A DNA stretch of 64,000 nucleotides from Bog-756 sp963696495 (GTDB lineage: Bacteria; Actinomycetota; Acidimicrobiia; Acidimicrobiales; RAAP-2). A program made the position numbers and the translations under genes. Positions 16,122 to 23,791 of the stretch are shown here, piece by piece. The stretch lies in assembly GCA_963696495.1 (NCBI GenBank), contig CAVOKJ010000005.1, positions 236,243 to 300,242 on the forward strand. Direction: 5' to 3'. The first letter of the stretch is position 1; each line of letters starts with the position of its first letter. A model generated the notes under the pieces. The model saw nothing but the letters and a program-made list of their open reading frames with translations. It was not told the origin of the DNA and made no database searches.

Positions 16122-17270
16122 ATGGACCTTGACTGGAGCGAGGAGCAACTCGAACTGCGAGCCGAGACGGTGGCGTTCGCCCGTGCGAAGCTGAACCACG
16201 ACGTGGAGGGCGATGACCGGGCTGGCCGTTTCCCGACCGAGAAGTGGAACGAGCTCGCCAGCTGGGGCTTCTTCCGTCTGGCCGTCCCGGAGGCATCGGG
16301 GGGAGCCGGCCTGGACCCCATGACGGCGCTGGTGGTCACCGAGGCGCTCGGGGAAGGCTGTCGCGACGGTGGGCTCGTCTTCTCCGCCGTCGTGCAGGCA
16401 TGGGTCATCATCCCTGTGTTGCTGCGATTCGGGACCGAGCAGCAAAAGGACCGCTACCTGCCGGGATTGATGTCGGGCTCCACGATCGGCGCGTTCGCCA
16501 TGACAGAATCCGACAGCGGTTCCGACGCATTCGCCATGCGGACTCGAGCCGAGCGTGCCGATGACGGCGGCTGGGTCCTCCATGGTTCGAAGACCTACAC
16601 GACCAATGGTCCGATCGCCCACCTCCTCGTGTGCTTTGCCCGGTCGGGCACCGGCGGATCCCTGGGCGGCACCAGCGCATTTCTGGTGGAGACCGACCAA
16701 AAAGGAGTCGTTCTCGGCCCGCCGATGGAGACGCAGGGACTGCGGACCGCTCCCATCGGCGAGGTGGCCCTCAGTGACGTGCGGCTTTCGGCCGATGCCG
16801 TGCTCGGGCGCGAGGGGTTCGGTCTGGGGGTGTTCAACGAAGCGATGGAGTGGGAGCGATCCTTCGCCATGGCACCGTACGTGGGCATGCTGGCCGGGCA
16901 ACTCGAGGAGGCCAGCCGCTATGCCCGGGAGCGACAGGCGTTCGGAAGTCGAATCTCCGGCTTCCAAGCCGTTGCCGACACCCTCGTCGAGATGCGGCTG
17001 CGGCTGGAGACGGCGAGGCTCCTCCTCTATCAGGCGGCGTGGGCCAAGGCCAACGGCAAGCCCGCCTTGGCCCAGTCGGCGATGGCCAAGCTCTGGGTCA
17101 GTGAGTGTGCCGTGGCCAGCAGTCTGGATGCCATCCAGGTCCATGGCGGCTACGGCTACGTGTCCGAGACGGGAATCGAACGTGATCTGCGGAACGCGGT
17201 GGGCGCACGCATCCACTCGGGGACATCACAGATGCAGCGGATCATCATCGCGAGGAGCATGAAGCTGTGA
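16122..17270 (+). CDS. Acyl-CoA dehydrogenase-like flavoprotein, probable prolyl-carrier dehydrogenase
   Basis: 382 residues, complete three-domain acyl-CoA dehydrogenase fold. FAD/substrate motifs AFAMTESDSGSDA and SKTYTTNGPIA; catalytic-helix segment NEAMEWERSFAMAPYVG with a Glu in the position used as base by the isovaleryl-CoA dehydrogenase/PltE branch; RQAFGSRISGFQAV and IQVHGGYGYVSETGIERDLRNA near the C-terminus. Next to a proline-type adenylation enzyme and a carrier protein it most resembles PltE/RedW, which oxidise prolyl-S-carrier to pyrrolyl-S-carrier. A TTG at 16116 has better SD spacing (GGAAGGG) and may be the real start. Confidence 0.85.
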   Translation: MDLDWSEEQLELRAETVAFARAKLNHDVEGDDRAGRFPTEKWNELASWGFFRLAVPEASGGAGLDPMTALVVTEALGEGCRDGGLVFSAVVQAWVIIPVLLRFGTEQQKDRYLPGLMSGSTIGAFAMTESDSGSDAFAMRTRAERADDGGWVLHGSKTYTTNGPIAHLLVCFARSGTGGSLGGTSAFLVETDQKGVVLGPPMETQGLRTAPIGEVALSDVRLSADAVLGREGFGLGVFNEAMEWERSFAMAPYVGMLAGQLEEASRYARERQAFGSRISGFQAVADTLVEMRLRLETARLLLYQAAWAKANGKPALAQSAMAKLWVSECAVASSLDAIQVHGGYGYVSETGIERDLRNAVGARIHSGTSQMQRIIIARSMKL

Positions 17271-18850
17271 GCCCGTTCCTCGTCGATGGGCTCCTGACCG
17301 AGGCATGTGAAAGGGGGCCGGGCCGGCCGGCCGTTCGAGCCGGTGATCGCACGCTGACCTACGAGGAGCTGGACATCGCCGCCAACCGCGTGGCCAACGC
17401 TTTGGCCGGCATGGGCGTCGTCGCCGGGGATCGGGTGGGTCTGTACCTCGAGAAGGGCATCGAGGCCGTCGCCGCCGTGTACGGGATCATGCGGGCTGGA
17501 GCCGCCTATGTCCCGCTCGATCCCATGGCACCAGCCGGCCGAAGCGCATTGATCGTGCGGGACTGTGGTCTCAGCGCCCTGGTGGCCGACTCTGCTCGGG
17601 CCGAGATCCTGTTGGGAGCCGACGGAGTGGCCGTCGACCGCGGAATCGTCTGCGGTACCGAGGCACCTGCGGGGTTCGAGACCTGGGATGCGGTACAGAG
17701 CGGCCCGACTGATCCACCACGGCGCAGGTCGATCGACACCGATCTGGCCTACATCCTCTACACCTCGGGCTCGACCGGCCAGCCGAAGGGGGTGATGATC
17801 TCCCACCGAAACGCCCTCACCTTCATCGAATGGGCCGCAACCGAGTTCCAACTGGGACCGGGTGACGTCCTCTCGAATCACGCCCCGCTCCACTTCGACC
17901 TGTCGATCTTCGACCTCTTCGGAGCGGCCCGTGCCGGCGCGGTCTGCACGATCGTGCCGAGGACGACGGCGATGTTCCCGCGAGAACTGGCGCGCTGGAT
18001 CGACTCCGAAGCGGTCACCGTCTGGTACTCCGCACCGTCTGCGCTCTCGCTCCTCGTTCGCTACGGCAGTGTGAGCGACGATGCACTGCACTCCCTCCGA
18101 CTGATCCTGTTCGCCGGCGAGGTGTTTCCGAACAAGTACCTGGGTGAGCTCATGGTCCGGGTACCGACGGCGAGGTACTTCAATCTGTTCGGGCCGACGG
18201 AGACCAACGTCTGCACCTTCTACGAGGTCAAGGAGCCACCGGCGGCAACTGATCCGCCCGTCCCGATCGGCCGGGCCTGCTCGAACACGACGTGCTCCGT
18301 TCTTGACGAAGCAGGGTGCCCAGTCACCGAGGCGAATGTCGAGGGGGAACTCGTGGTGCGCGGTTCGATTGTGGCTCAGGGGTACTGGGGCGAACAGGGG
18401 AGTGACGCGAAGGGCTTCATCGGGTCGAACACCTACCGGACCGGCGATATCGTCTATTGGTCGGAGCCGCACGACGATCCGGTGCTTCGCTTCGTCGGTC
18501 GACGGGATCACATGGTCAAGACGCGTGGCTACCGTGTCGAACTGGGTGAGGTCGAATACGTACTGAACTCCAACGAAAACGTTGAAGAAGCCGTCGCCAT
18601 CGCCATACCGGACGAGCTACTCGGGAATCGGATCGTGGCGTTCTGCGCGGTCAGCCACGGTGACGACGTCGACAAGTTGAGGGAATTCTGTCGTGATAAT
18701 CTGCCGCTCTACATGGTGCCAACCGAGCTGCATCTTCGGACTGCGCTTCCGAGAAACTCGAACGGAAAGATCGATCGGGTGAGTCTGGCGGGGCAACTGG
18801 AGCGTTCAGAATCGCACCGTGCTCCCGAACCAGGCGCATCGGAAAGGTAG
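17267..18850 (+). CDS. Stand-alone adenylation enzyme, probable L-prolyl-AMP ligase
   Basis: 527 residues, one complete adenylation domain. A3 motif YTSGSTGQPKG (165-175), A5 FGPTE, A7 YRTGD, A8 GRRDHMVKTRGYRVELGE, A10 Lys501 in NSNGKIDR. Reading the pocket against GrsA by eye gives Asp211, Leu212, Phe215, Tyr254, Leu281, Ala283, Leu307, Val315, Cys316 and Lys501 (DLFYLALVCK), which matches the code I recall for L-proline ligases PltF and RedM. It should make prolyl-AMP and load the carrier encoded next. The GTG overlaps the upstream stop (GTGA). Confidence 0.87.
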   Translation: MSPFLVDGLLTEACERGPGRPAVRAGDRTLTYEELDIAANRVANALAGMGVVAGDRVGLYLEKGIEAVAAVYGIMRAGAAYVPLDPMAPAGRSALIVRDCGLSALVADSARAEILLGADGVAVDRGIVCGTEAPAGFETWDAVQSGPTDPPRRRSIDTDLAYILYTSGSTGQPKGVMISHRNALTFIEWAATEFQLGPGDVLSNHAPLHFDLSIFDLFGAARAGAVCTIVPRTTAMFPRELARWIDSEAVTVWYSAPSALSLLVRYGSVSDDALHSLRLILFAGEVFPNKYLGELMVRVPTARYFNLFGPTETNVCTFYEVKEPPAATDPPVPIGRACSNTTCSVLDEAGCPVTEANVEGELVVRGSIVAQGYWGEQGSDAKGFIGSNTYRTGDIVYWSEPHDDPVLRFVGRRDHMVKTRGYRVELGEVEYVLNSNENVEEAVAIAIPDELLGNRIVAFCAVSHGDDVDKLREFCRDNLPLYMVPTELHLRTALPRNSNGKIDRVSLAGQLERSESHRAPEPGASER

Positions 18851-18854
18851 GAGG
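18849..18854 (+). promoter_or_regulatory. Strong ribosome binding site deciding a TTG start
   Basis: AGGAGG overlaps the stop codon of the adenylation gene and lies 6 nt before the TTG at 18861. The nearby ATG at 18871 is out of frame, so TTG is the start of the carrier protein. Confidence 0.8.
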
Positions 18855-18860
18855 CACCCC

Positions 18861-19121
18861 TTGGGCAAGGATGACGATTCGACAGGCGTCGCGGCGGAGG
18901 TTCGTGCTCTGGTCGCCGAGATCGTCGGTCCTACGGCGCTGGAAGGGATCGATGACGAGGCCCCGCTGTTCGATCGCATGGTGCTGGACTCCCTTCATCT
19001 CGTGGCGATCGTGTCCGAACTGGAGCAGCGGTTCGATTTCACCATTGCCCCTGAGGACCTGGTGTCGGACAACTTCGGATCCGTGAGCCAGATGGCTCAC
19101 TTCGTCGAAGCTCGGCGTTGA
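18861..19121 (+). CDS. Acyl/peptidyl carrier protein
   Basis: 86 residues, discrete carrier protein. The phosphopantetheine attachment serine is Ser44 in MVLDSLHLVAIVSELEQRFDF; surrounding helices and the acidic face (IDDEAPLFDR, IAPEDLV) fit the PCP/ACP fold. It presumably carries the prolyl then pyrrolyl thioester made by the two upstream enzymes. TTG start with perfect SD. No phosphopantetheinyl transferase is in the window. Confidence 0.9.
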   Translation: MGKDDDSTGVAAEVRALVAEIVGPTALEGIDDEAPLFDRMVLDSLHLVAIVSELEQRFDFTIAPEDLVSDNFGSVSQMAHFVEARR

Positions 19122-19895
19122 GTGCCCGTCACCACCGATGTTCGTGGGAACGGGGTTGGGGCTGAACGGGCCGGTGGGACGAACATGAGCACAGGCCCTC
19201 TGGCTCGGGCGAAGGCAACCCTCGGACCGCGCCTGTTCTCCCTGCACGTCCTCGACATCGTCCGGCGGGATGTCGAGGAGCCGGCTCCAGAACCCCGGGT
19301 GGACGAGGGCCTGGTCGTCCAACGGGTGGAGGGTGGCGATCTCCTGGTGGCGGCTTCGAAGGTGGGCAGTAGTCCGATCGTTCTACGGCTCAGCGGGTTC
19401 CCATTCGTCGACTCGCTCGCGGCAGCGAGGAGGCTCAGGAGATTTCGTCGCCGGTCGGCCAGAGGCGATGTGGCCTACATCGCCACCAAGGGTCCGTCAG
19501 TCGCCGGTTGGATCTGGCTGAGCGACGCTCGTGTGTCTCGCGACCGTTGGATCGGCCTTCGGCTGCAGTTGGAGCCGGACGAGTCGTATGTCTATGACCT
19601 GTGGGTGTATCCGCAGTTCCGCACCTCCGGGGCCGGCGCGCTGATCATGGCGGAGATGTTCCGTGATCTGCAACGCACCGGGTCGGCGCGCTGGGTCTAC
19701 GGATTCATCGATCGGGACAACAGGCCGAATCAGGTCCTGCAACGAGTGGTCTTCGGATTCCGCTCGGTGCAATCGGTCGAGCAGGTTCAATTCCTCATCG
19801 CATTCGGCCGGATTCTCCCTTGGACGGTGACCCCGCCGACAGGACCCTGTGCACGTCGTGGTCTCGGGCGGGCGTGGCTGCGCCCACGAGGCTGA
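19122..19895 (+). CDS. GNAT-family acyltransferase, last gene of the carrier operon
   Basis: 257 residues if started at the GTG directly after the carrier stop; an ATG at 19186 (MSTGPLARAK) is a plausible shorter start. The C-terminal half is a GNAT domain: LWVYPQFRTSGAGALIMAEM holds the CoA or pantetheine-binding loop (RTSGAG), then WVYGFIDRDNRPNQVLQRVVFGF. The N-terminal half (RLFSLHVLDIVRRDV, basic RRLRRFRRR) is unassigned. It may be the enzyme that uses the carrier-bound acyl group (inference). Confidence 0.78.
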   Translation: MPVTTDVRGNGVGAERAGGTNMSTGPLARAKATLGPRLFSLHVLDIVRRDVEEPAPEPRVDEGLVVQRVEGGDLLVAASKVGSSPIVLRLSGFPFVDSLAAARRLRRFRRRSARGDVAYIATKGPSVAGWIWLSDARVSRDRWIGLRLQLEPDESYVYDLWVYPQFRTSGAGALIMAEMFRDLQRTGSARWVYGFIDRDNRPNQVLQRVVFGFRSVQSVEQVQFLIAFGRILPWTVTPPTGPCARRGLGRAWLRPRG

Positions 19896-19943
19896 CGGGT
19901 GCGGGTCCGTCCGGCGAGGGCGATCCATCTGCCCTATCAGTCG

Positions 19944-20942
19944 TCATCGTGACCGCGCCGTCGCGGATGCCCGTCGTCGTCTCCTTCTCGAAACTGCCAA
20001 CCACCCAACACCGATGGTGGTTGCGGCGAGGGCGAGGAGCGGGACGGAAGGTGCTTCGGGGGTCGCCGCCGGTAACACTGCCAGGTCGTCAAGGCCGGGT
20101 TGGGTCCCCGGGGCGTACACGGCGACCCAGTCGACATCCATGTCCACTTCTGCCGGCGTGGAGCCATCGGCGCACTGCTCCCAGCTGCTCACGCCGCATT
20201 GCCATGCTTCGGTTTGGAGAGCCAACTGCATGGGCACGTCGGGGACATCGGCGTTGGTCTCGGTAGCCCAGGGCAACCCGTCCATCGTGTAGACGATCTT
20301 GCCCGGACTCCACTCCACCCCGACCGTGTGCCACTGGGTCAGATCGACGGCGAGCGTGTCGCTGAGCTGCGAGGGGTTGGCCGAGGTACCCCAGTGCTCG
20401 GTGGCCCAGTCCGTGGCACGGGGTGCTGCCCCGTTGTCCTCCGTGAAGTCGATCTCGGGGGGCCAGGTGTCGGAAGTGGGCCACAGCAGCGCCACCAACG
20501 AGACGCCCTGACCGTTGTCGACCCGCATCCTCACTTCATACTTCCCGTACGTCTGCGAGTTGGCGGTGAGCTTGACGCCGCCCGACACGATCTGGTTGAG
20601 ATCGCCGCCGCAACCGTTGGAGGCGACAGCAGCCGGGTCCTGGTAGGCCTTGAGCACCAGCTCGCCTCCGGTGACCTCGACGTGGTTGGCCGAGAAACAG
20701 GAACCCGAGCCGTCGGGCGCCGCGCCAAAGTTGCCGTACACCTGATAGTTCGAGAGGGTCGACGGATTGGTGAAGTCGTCGGCATAGGTCTGGGTCCACC
20801 CCGGGATGGCACCCGGCATCGACTGACCTGACGGATCGGTACCGACGTCCGGGGTGGCGGATGCCGGACTCGACAGTGTTGTGACGAGCGCGGCTGTCAT
20901 CACCAGGCAGGTGAGGAGGCGAAAGCTCGTGTGAGGACCCAT
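19944..20942 (-). CDS. Secreted GH16 family glycoside hydrolase with C-terminal sorting-type tail
   Basis: 332 residues. Signal peptide (MGPHTSFRLLTCLVMTAAL ... ASA), then a GH16 jelly-roll domain with catalytic motif EIDFTE (Glu163, Asp165, Glu168), acting on beta-1,3/1,4-glucans or related polysaccharides. The end is tripartite: proline-rich TPEAPSVP, a hydrophobic helix of about 18 residues, and a run of six Arg. This is the layout of surface-sorting tails, so the protein may be anchored. AGGAGC 5 nt upstream decides the ATG at 20942 over one 14 codons earlier. Confidence 0.9.
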   Translation of the reverse strand: MGPHTSFRLLTCLVMTAALVTTLSSPASATPDVGTDPSGQSMPGAIPGWTQTYADDFTNPSTLSNYQVYGNFGAAPDGSGSCFSANHVEVTGGELVLKAYQDPAAVASNGCGGDLNQIVSGGVKLTANSQTYGKYEVRMRVDNGQGVSLVALLWPTSDTWPPEIDFTEDNGAAPRATDWATEHWGTSANPSQLSDTLAVDLTQWHTVGVEWSPGKIVYTMDGLPWATETNADVPDVPMQLALQTEAWQCGVSSWEQCADGSTPAEVDMDVDWVAVYAPGTQPGLDDLAVLPAATPEAPSVPLLALAATTIGVGWLAVSRRRRRRASATARSR

Positions 20943-21099
20943 CGGTGCTCCTGACGCCGGTCGGGCAGCTAGCGACCAAGACATGCACTACACAGTCACC
21001 GTCCTAACACGGGTGACGGCCCGGTTCCGTCAACGGCGACTTACATGCTGATGAACGTTTCCTGTCAGTTTCGAACAAGAGACGCCTCGGCGAGTTCCG

Positions 21100-21321
21100 C
21101 TACCTCCGGGATTGACCGGAGTACCACCCCGGAAGCGGCGGCATCACCAGCTTCATGCCACACCCGTGGCATGGCATGGGTGCACCCGGACTGTAGGTGA
21201 CCTCCAAAACCCCTTCGCAGGCGATGCACCGAAACGTGGCGGGCTGACCAGGGGTCGGCCAGTTTCGATCGGAGCCGCCGGAGCCTCGTCCCCACGTCCG
21301 CCTCAGCCATGTCGTCACCAT
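21100..21321 (-). CDS. Small zinc-ribbon protein
   Basis: 73 residues. Four cysteines in two pairs, FRCIACEG and PCHGCGMK, form a zinc-ribbon-like site in the C-terminal half; the N-terminus is basic (WLRRTWGRG). Function unknown. The start is uncertain: ATG 21321 has no clear SD, and an in-frame GTG lies 24 nt upstream. Its conserved-looking Cys pattern is the main support. Confidence 0.55.
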   Translation of the reverse strand: MVTTWLRRTWGRGSGGSDRNWPTPGQPATFRCIACEGVLEVTYSPGAPMPCHGCGMKLVMPPLPGWYSGQSRR

Positions 21322-21495
21322 GGCACGGTCGGTGGGATCCTGCACGCCCTTTGCCAAACGTTCACTCGACGGCAACCTTCTGGTTACCGCCTGGAAGCTC
21401 GTCGATCGGCCGGGCGGACGAGCTCCGGTGCCGGTTGTCCGCCGACACCTCGCCGACGTTGGCGTCGGTGCCGGCAACGAGGCCAAGATGACCGG

Positions 21496-22086
21496 ATGAC
21501 GCCTGGCGCCGTCGCCGGCCTGCTGCTGACCCCGGGGGCCGGTGCCGGTCGGGACCAGCCGGCGCTGGTGGCCGTCGACGAGGCGGCCACCGGGCGGGGT
21601 CTGGCCGTGGAGCGGATCGAGTTCCCCGGTCGGACGGCCGGCCTGCGTCGACCGGACCCGCCGGAGGTCTGCATCGATTCGGTGCGGACGGCCACCTCGC
21701 GGCTCGCCGGAATGCTGGGCGTACCCACCTCGGCCATCGCGGTGGGGGGCCGATCGATGGGCGGCCGGATGTGCTCGATGGCAGTTGCCGAGGGCCTCGA
21801 CGTCGCGGCCCTCGTTCTCATCAGCTATCCGCTCCATCCGGCGCGGGCGCCCGAACGGCTCCGTACCGGGCACTTCCCCACCCTCCACGTGCCCTGTCTC
21901 TTCGTCAGCGGGCGTCGGGACGCCCTGGGGTCCCCCGACGAGATCGAGCGCGAGACCGCCGCCATCCCCGGACCGGTCACCCTGGTCTTCCTGGACGGCG
22001 ATCACTCCCTTCGGCGACGCGACGTCGAGGTGGCCGATCTCGTGGCCGACTGGCTCACCAGCCCCGCGGCGCGAGATTTCCGCTGA
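21496..22086 (+). CDS. Alpha/beta hydrolase (dienelactone hydrolase/TEX30-like)
   Basis: 196 residues. Nucleophile elbow GGRSMGGRMCSM (Ser), strand LISYPLHP, then the Asp strand VPCLFVSGRRDALG and the catalytic His in FLDGDHSLRRR: a complete serine-hydrolase triad of the small KANL3/TEX30 type. Substrate unknown. Start at ATG 21496, where CAAGAT lies 6 nt upstream; a long in-frame extension upstream is an antisense artefact of the zinc-ribbon gene. Confidence 0.83.
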   Translation: MTPGAVAGLLLTPGAGAGRDQPALVAVDEAATGRGLAVERIEFPGRTAGLRRPDPPEVCIDSVRTATSRLAGMLGVPTSAIAVGGRSMGGRMCSMAVAEGLDVAALVLISYPLHPARAPERLRTGHFPTLHVPCLFVSGRRDALGSPDEIERETAAIPGPVTLVFLDGDHSLRRRDVEVADLVADWLTSPAARDFR

Positions 22087-22239
22087 TCCCAGACCGGGAC
22101 GCCAAGGGGAGCGATGCCCACCGGCCGGGGCTTCATGGTCGGACCACCCCTGTGCTCCGATGCCAGGGACCGCGCGCACACCGGGATAGGCTGGGCGGCG
22201 CTCCGGCAACCAGTTCCAACAGGAGCCAAGGGAGAAGAC

Positions 22240-22395
22240 ATGGGCTTCATTCTCGGTGCCATCTACGTCGTGCTGCTCATCACCCTCGGCATCCTGTCGA
22301 TCCGGAAGGGTCACTGGGTGATGTTCATCATCGGGATCTTCATCCCCTTGTTCTGGATCATCGGGGCACTCATGCCTCGGAAGGAGCTTCGCTGA
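22240..22395 (+). CDS. 51-residue membrane protein
   Basis: Two hydrophobic helices (about 2-19 and 27-46) with a short basic turn (SIRKGHW) and a basic end (MPRKELR). It resembles small hypothetical membrane proteins common in actinobacteria. AGGGAG lies 5 nt before the ATG, which strongly supports translation. Confidence 0.68.
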   Translation: MGFILGAIYVVLLITLGILSIRKGHWVMFIIGIFIPLFWIIGALMPRKELR

Positions 22396-22583
22396 CGGTC
22401 TGGCTCGGCGGGCCCGCCCGACGGTGCTACGCGGCTCCGTCGGCCGCCGCACCTCCTCCAGCCGGTCGGGTCGCTCGGCGATCGCCGCCTGTGTGGACAC
22501 CGGGTTGAGGACCGGAAGTGGTGGCCCGGCACGACTCATGCTGGCTCGGGAACGGTGAATCGTGACGACGAGGAGACACCGAC

Positions 22584-22724
22584 ATGACCCAGTCGCAACC
22601 AGCGGGCCGGGAGCCACCAAGGTGTTCGCTCCGACGGCCTCGGGCAATGTGGACCCGGCTCGGGGCTTCACCGATGCCGCCACCGGCCCCGGCTCGGCCA
22701 CCGACATCGCCGTGCACTGAATGA
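22584..22724 (+). CDS. Possible 46-residue leader ORF of the ABC exporter
   Basis: Starts with GAGGAG 8 nt before the ATG and ends in an ATGA overlap with the ABC ATPase, the usual layout of a coupled gene. The product is proline/arginine-rich and not protein-like. A neighbouring frame over its second half (ending at 22720) reads more naturally, so it could be a frameshifted remnant. Translation is plausible, function unknown. The rest of 22396-22720 holds nothing I can name. Confidence 0.3.
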   Translation: MTQSQPAGREPPRCSLRRPRAMWTRLGASPMPPPAPARPPTSPCTE

Positions 22725-23791
22725 CGGACCACGACGCCGCCCGTGCAGCCGATTCCGCAGCCGAAGGCCCGGCGGGCCGAAGGGGAGCAACGCCGCTGGT
22801 GGGAGCGCGCCCGACGACCGCCGATGGGACGGCATCCGATCAGACGAAGCGCCCACCTGCCCTGGTCGTCACCCGACTGACCAAACGCTTCGGGGAGCGC
22901 ACCGCCTTTTCGGAGGTCTCGTTCGAGGTCGCCCACGGGGAGGTGTTCGGCTTTCTGGGCCCCAACGGTGCTGGAAAGACGACGACCGTGCGCGCCCTCG
23001 GGACGCTGATCGTGCCGACCTCTGGCTCGGCGGTGGTCGCTGGCATCCCGCTGAGGCCGGAGAATGGAGTGGAGATCCGCCAGCACATCTCGGTCATGCC
23101 CGAGTCGCCCGGTCTCTACCTGCGCCTCACCGTCACCGAGAACCTGGAGTACTTCGCCGGGCTTTACGGACTGCACAAGCCCGGCACCCGGATCAGGGAT
23201 GCCCTCGAGGCGGTCAACCTCACCGATCGCGCCGGGGACCTCTGCGGTGGCCTCTCCAAAGGGCTCCGCCAGCGGGTGGGACTGGCACGAACGCTGCTCA
23301 GCGACCCGGTGATCATGTTCCTCGACGAGCCGACGTCGGGCCTCGATCCGGTGGCCGCCCGTGAGGTGCACAACCTGATCGGCAGGCTCCGGCAGAGGGG
23401 TGTCACGATCTTTCTCACCACTCACCGGCTCGAAGAGGCCGAAAGGCTGTGTGACCGGGTGGCCATCCTGAACACGACGCTGAGGACCATCGGTCGACCC
23501 GAGGACCTGCGGGCCCAGCTCTTCGAGCGCTCACTCGTCGTCAAGACCCTGGTGCCCCTCACCGATCCGGCTGACCTCTTCGGCGCCATCTCCACCGTCG
23601 ACGGCTGGCGTCCCGAGGGGACGAGCTCCTATGTGCTCACGGCCCCGGATCCGACCGCCGCCGCACCCGAAGTGGCACGAGCCCTCGTCAGAGCCGGGGC
23701 CGACGTGCTGGCCATCGGGGAAGTGCAGCACTCGCTCGAAGACGTGTACCTCGAACTGATCGCCGAGGACGTCGAGGCCCGGGTGCGATGA
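22721..23791 (+). CDS. ABC transporter ATP-binding protein
   Basis: 356 residues. After a 45-residue low-complexity N-terminus comes an ABC domain: Walker A GPNGAGKTT (80-88), signature LSKGLRQRVG, Walker B VIMFLDEPTSGLDP, switch His in TTHRLEEAE. The signature has Leu-Ser-Lys-Gly rather than LSGGQ, common in drug/antibiotic (DRA) exporters. A C-terminal regulatory region (VEDVYLELI-like HSLEDVYLELIAE) follows. It pairs with the permease by ATGA overlap. Confidence 0.93.
   Translation: MTDHDAARAADSAAEGPAGRRGATPLVGARPTTADGTASDQTKRPPALVVTRLTKRFGERTAFSEVSFEVAHGEVFGFLGPNGAGKTTTVRALGTLIVPTSGSAVVAGIPLRPENGVEIRQHISVMPESPGLYLRLTVTENLEYFAGLYGLHKPGTRIRDALEAVNLTDRAGDLCGGLSKGLRQRVGLARTLLSDPVIMFLDEPTSGLDPVAAREVHNLIGRLRQRGVTIFLTTHRLEEAERLCDRVAILNTTLRTIGRPEDLRAQLFERSLVVKTLVPLTDPADLFGAISTVDGWRPEGTSSYVLTAPDPTAAAPEVARALVRAGADVLAIGEVQHSLEDVYLELIAEDVEARVR

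Noticed and set aside
13832..20000. Integrative element at tRNA-Val(GAC)
   Set aside because: No integrase, no excisionase and no second copy of the tRNA 3' end seen by eye; only the lower GC remains as evidence.
19944..20060. LPXTG sortase signal on GH16 (LPAAT)
   Set aside because: The fourth and fifth residues do not fit LPXTG; the tail is better described as a proline-rich, helix, Arg-cluster sorting tail.
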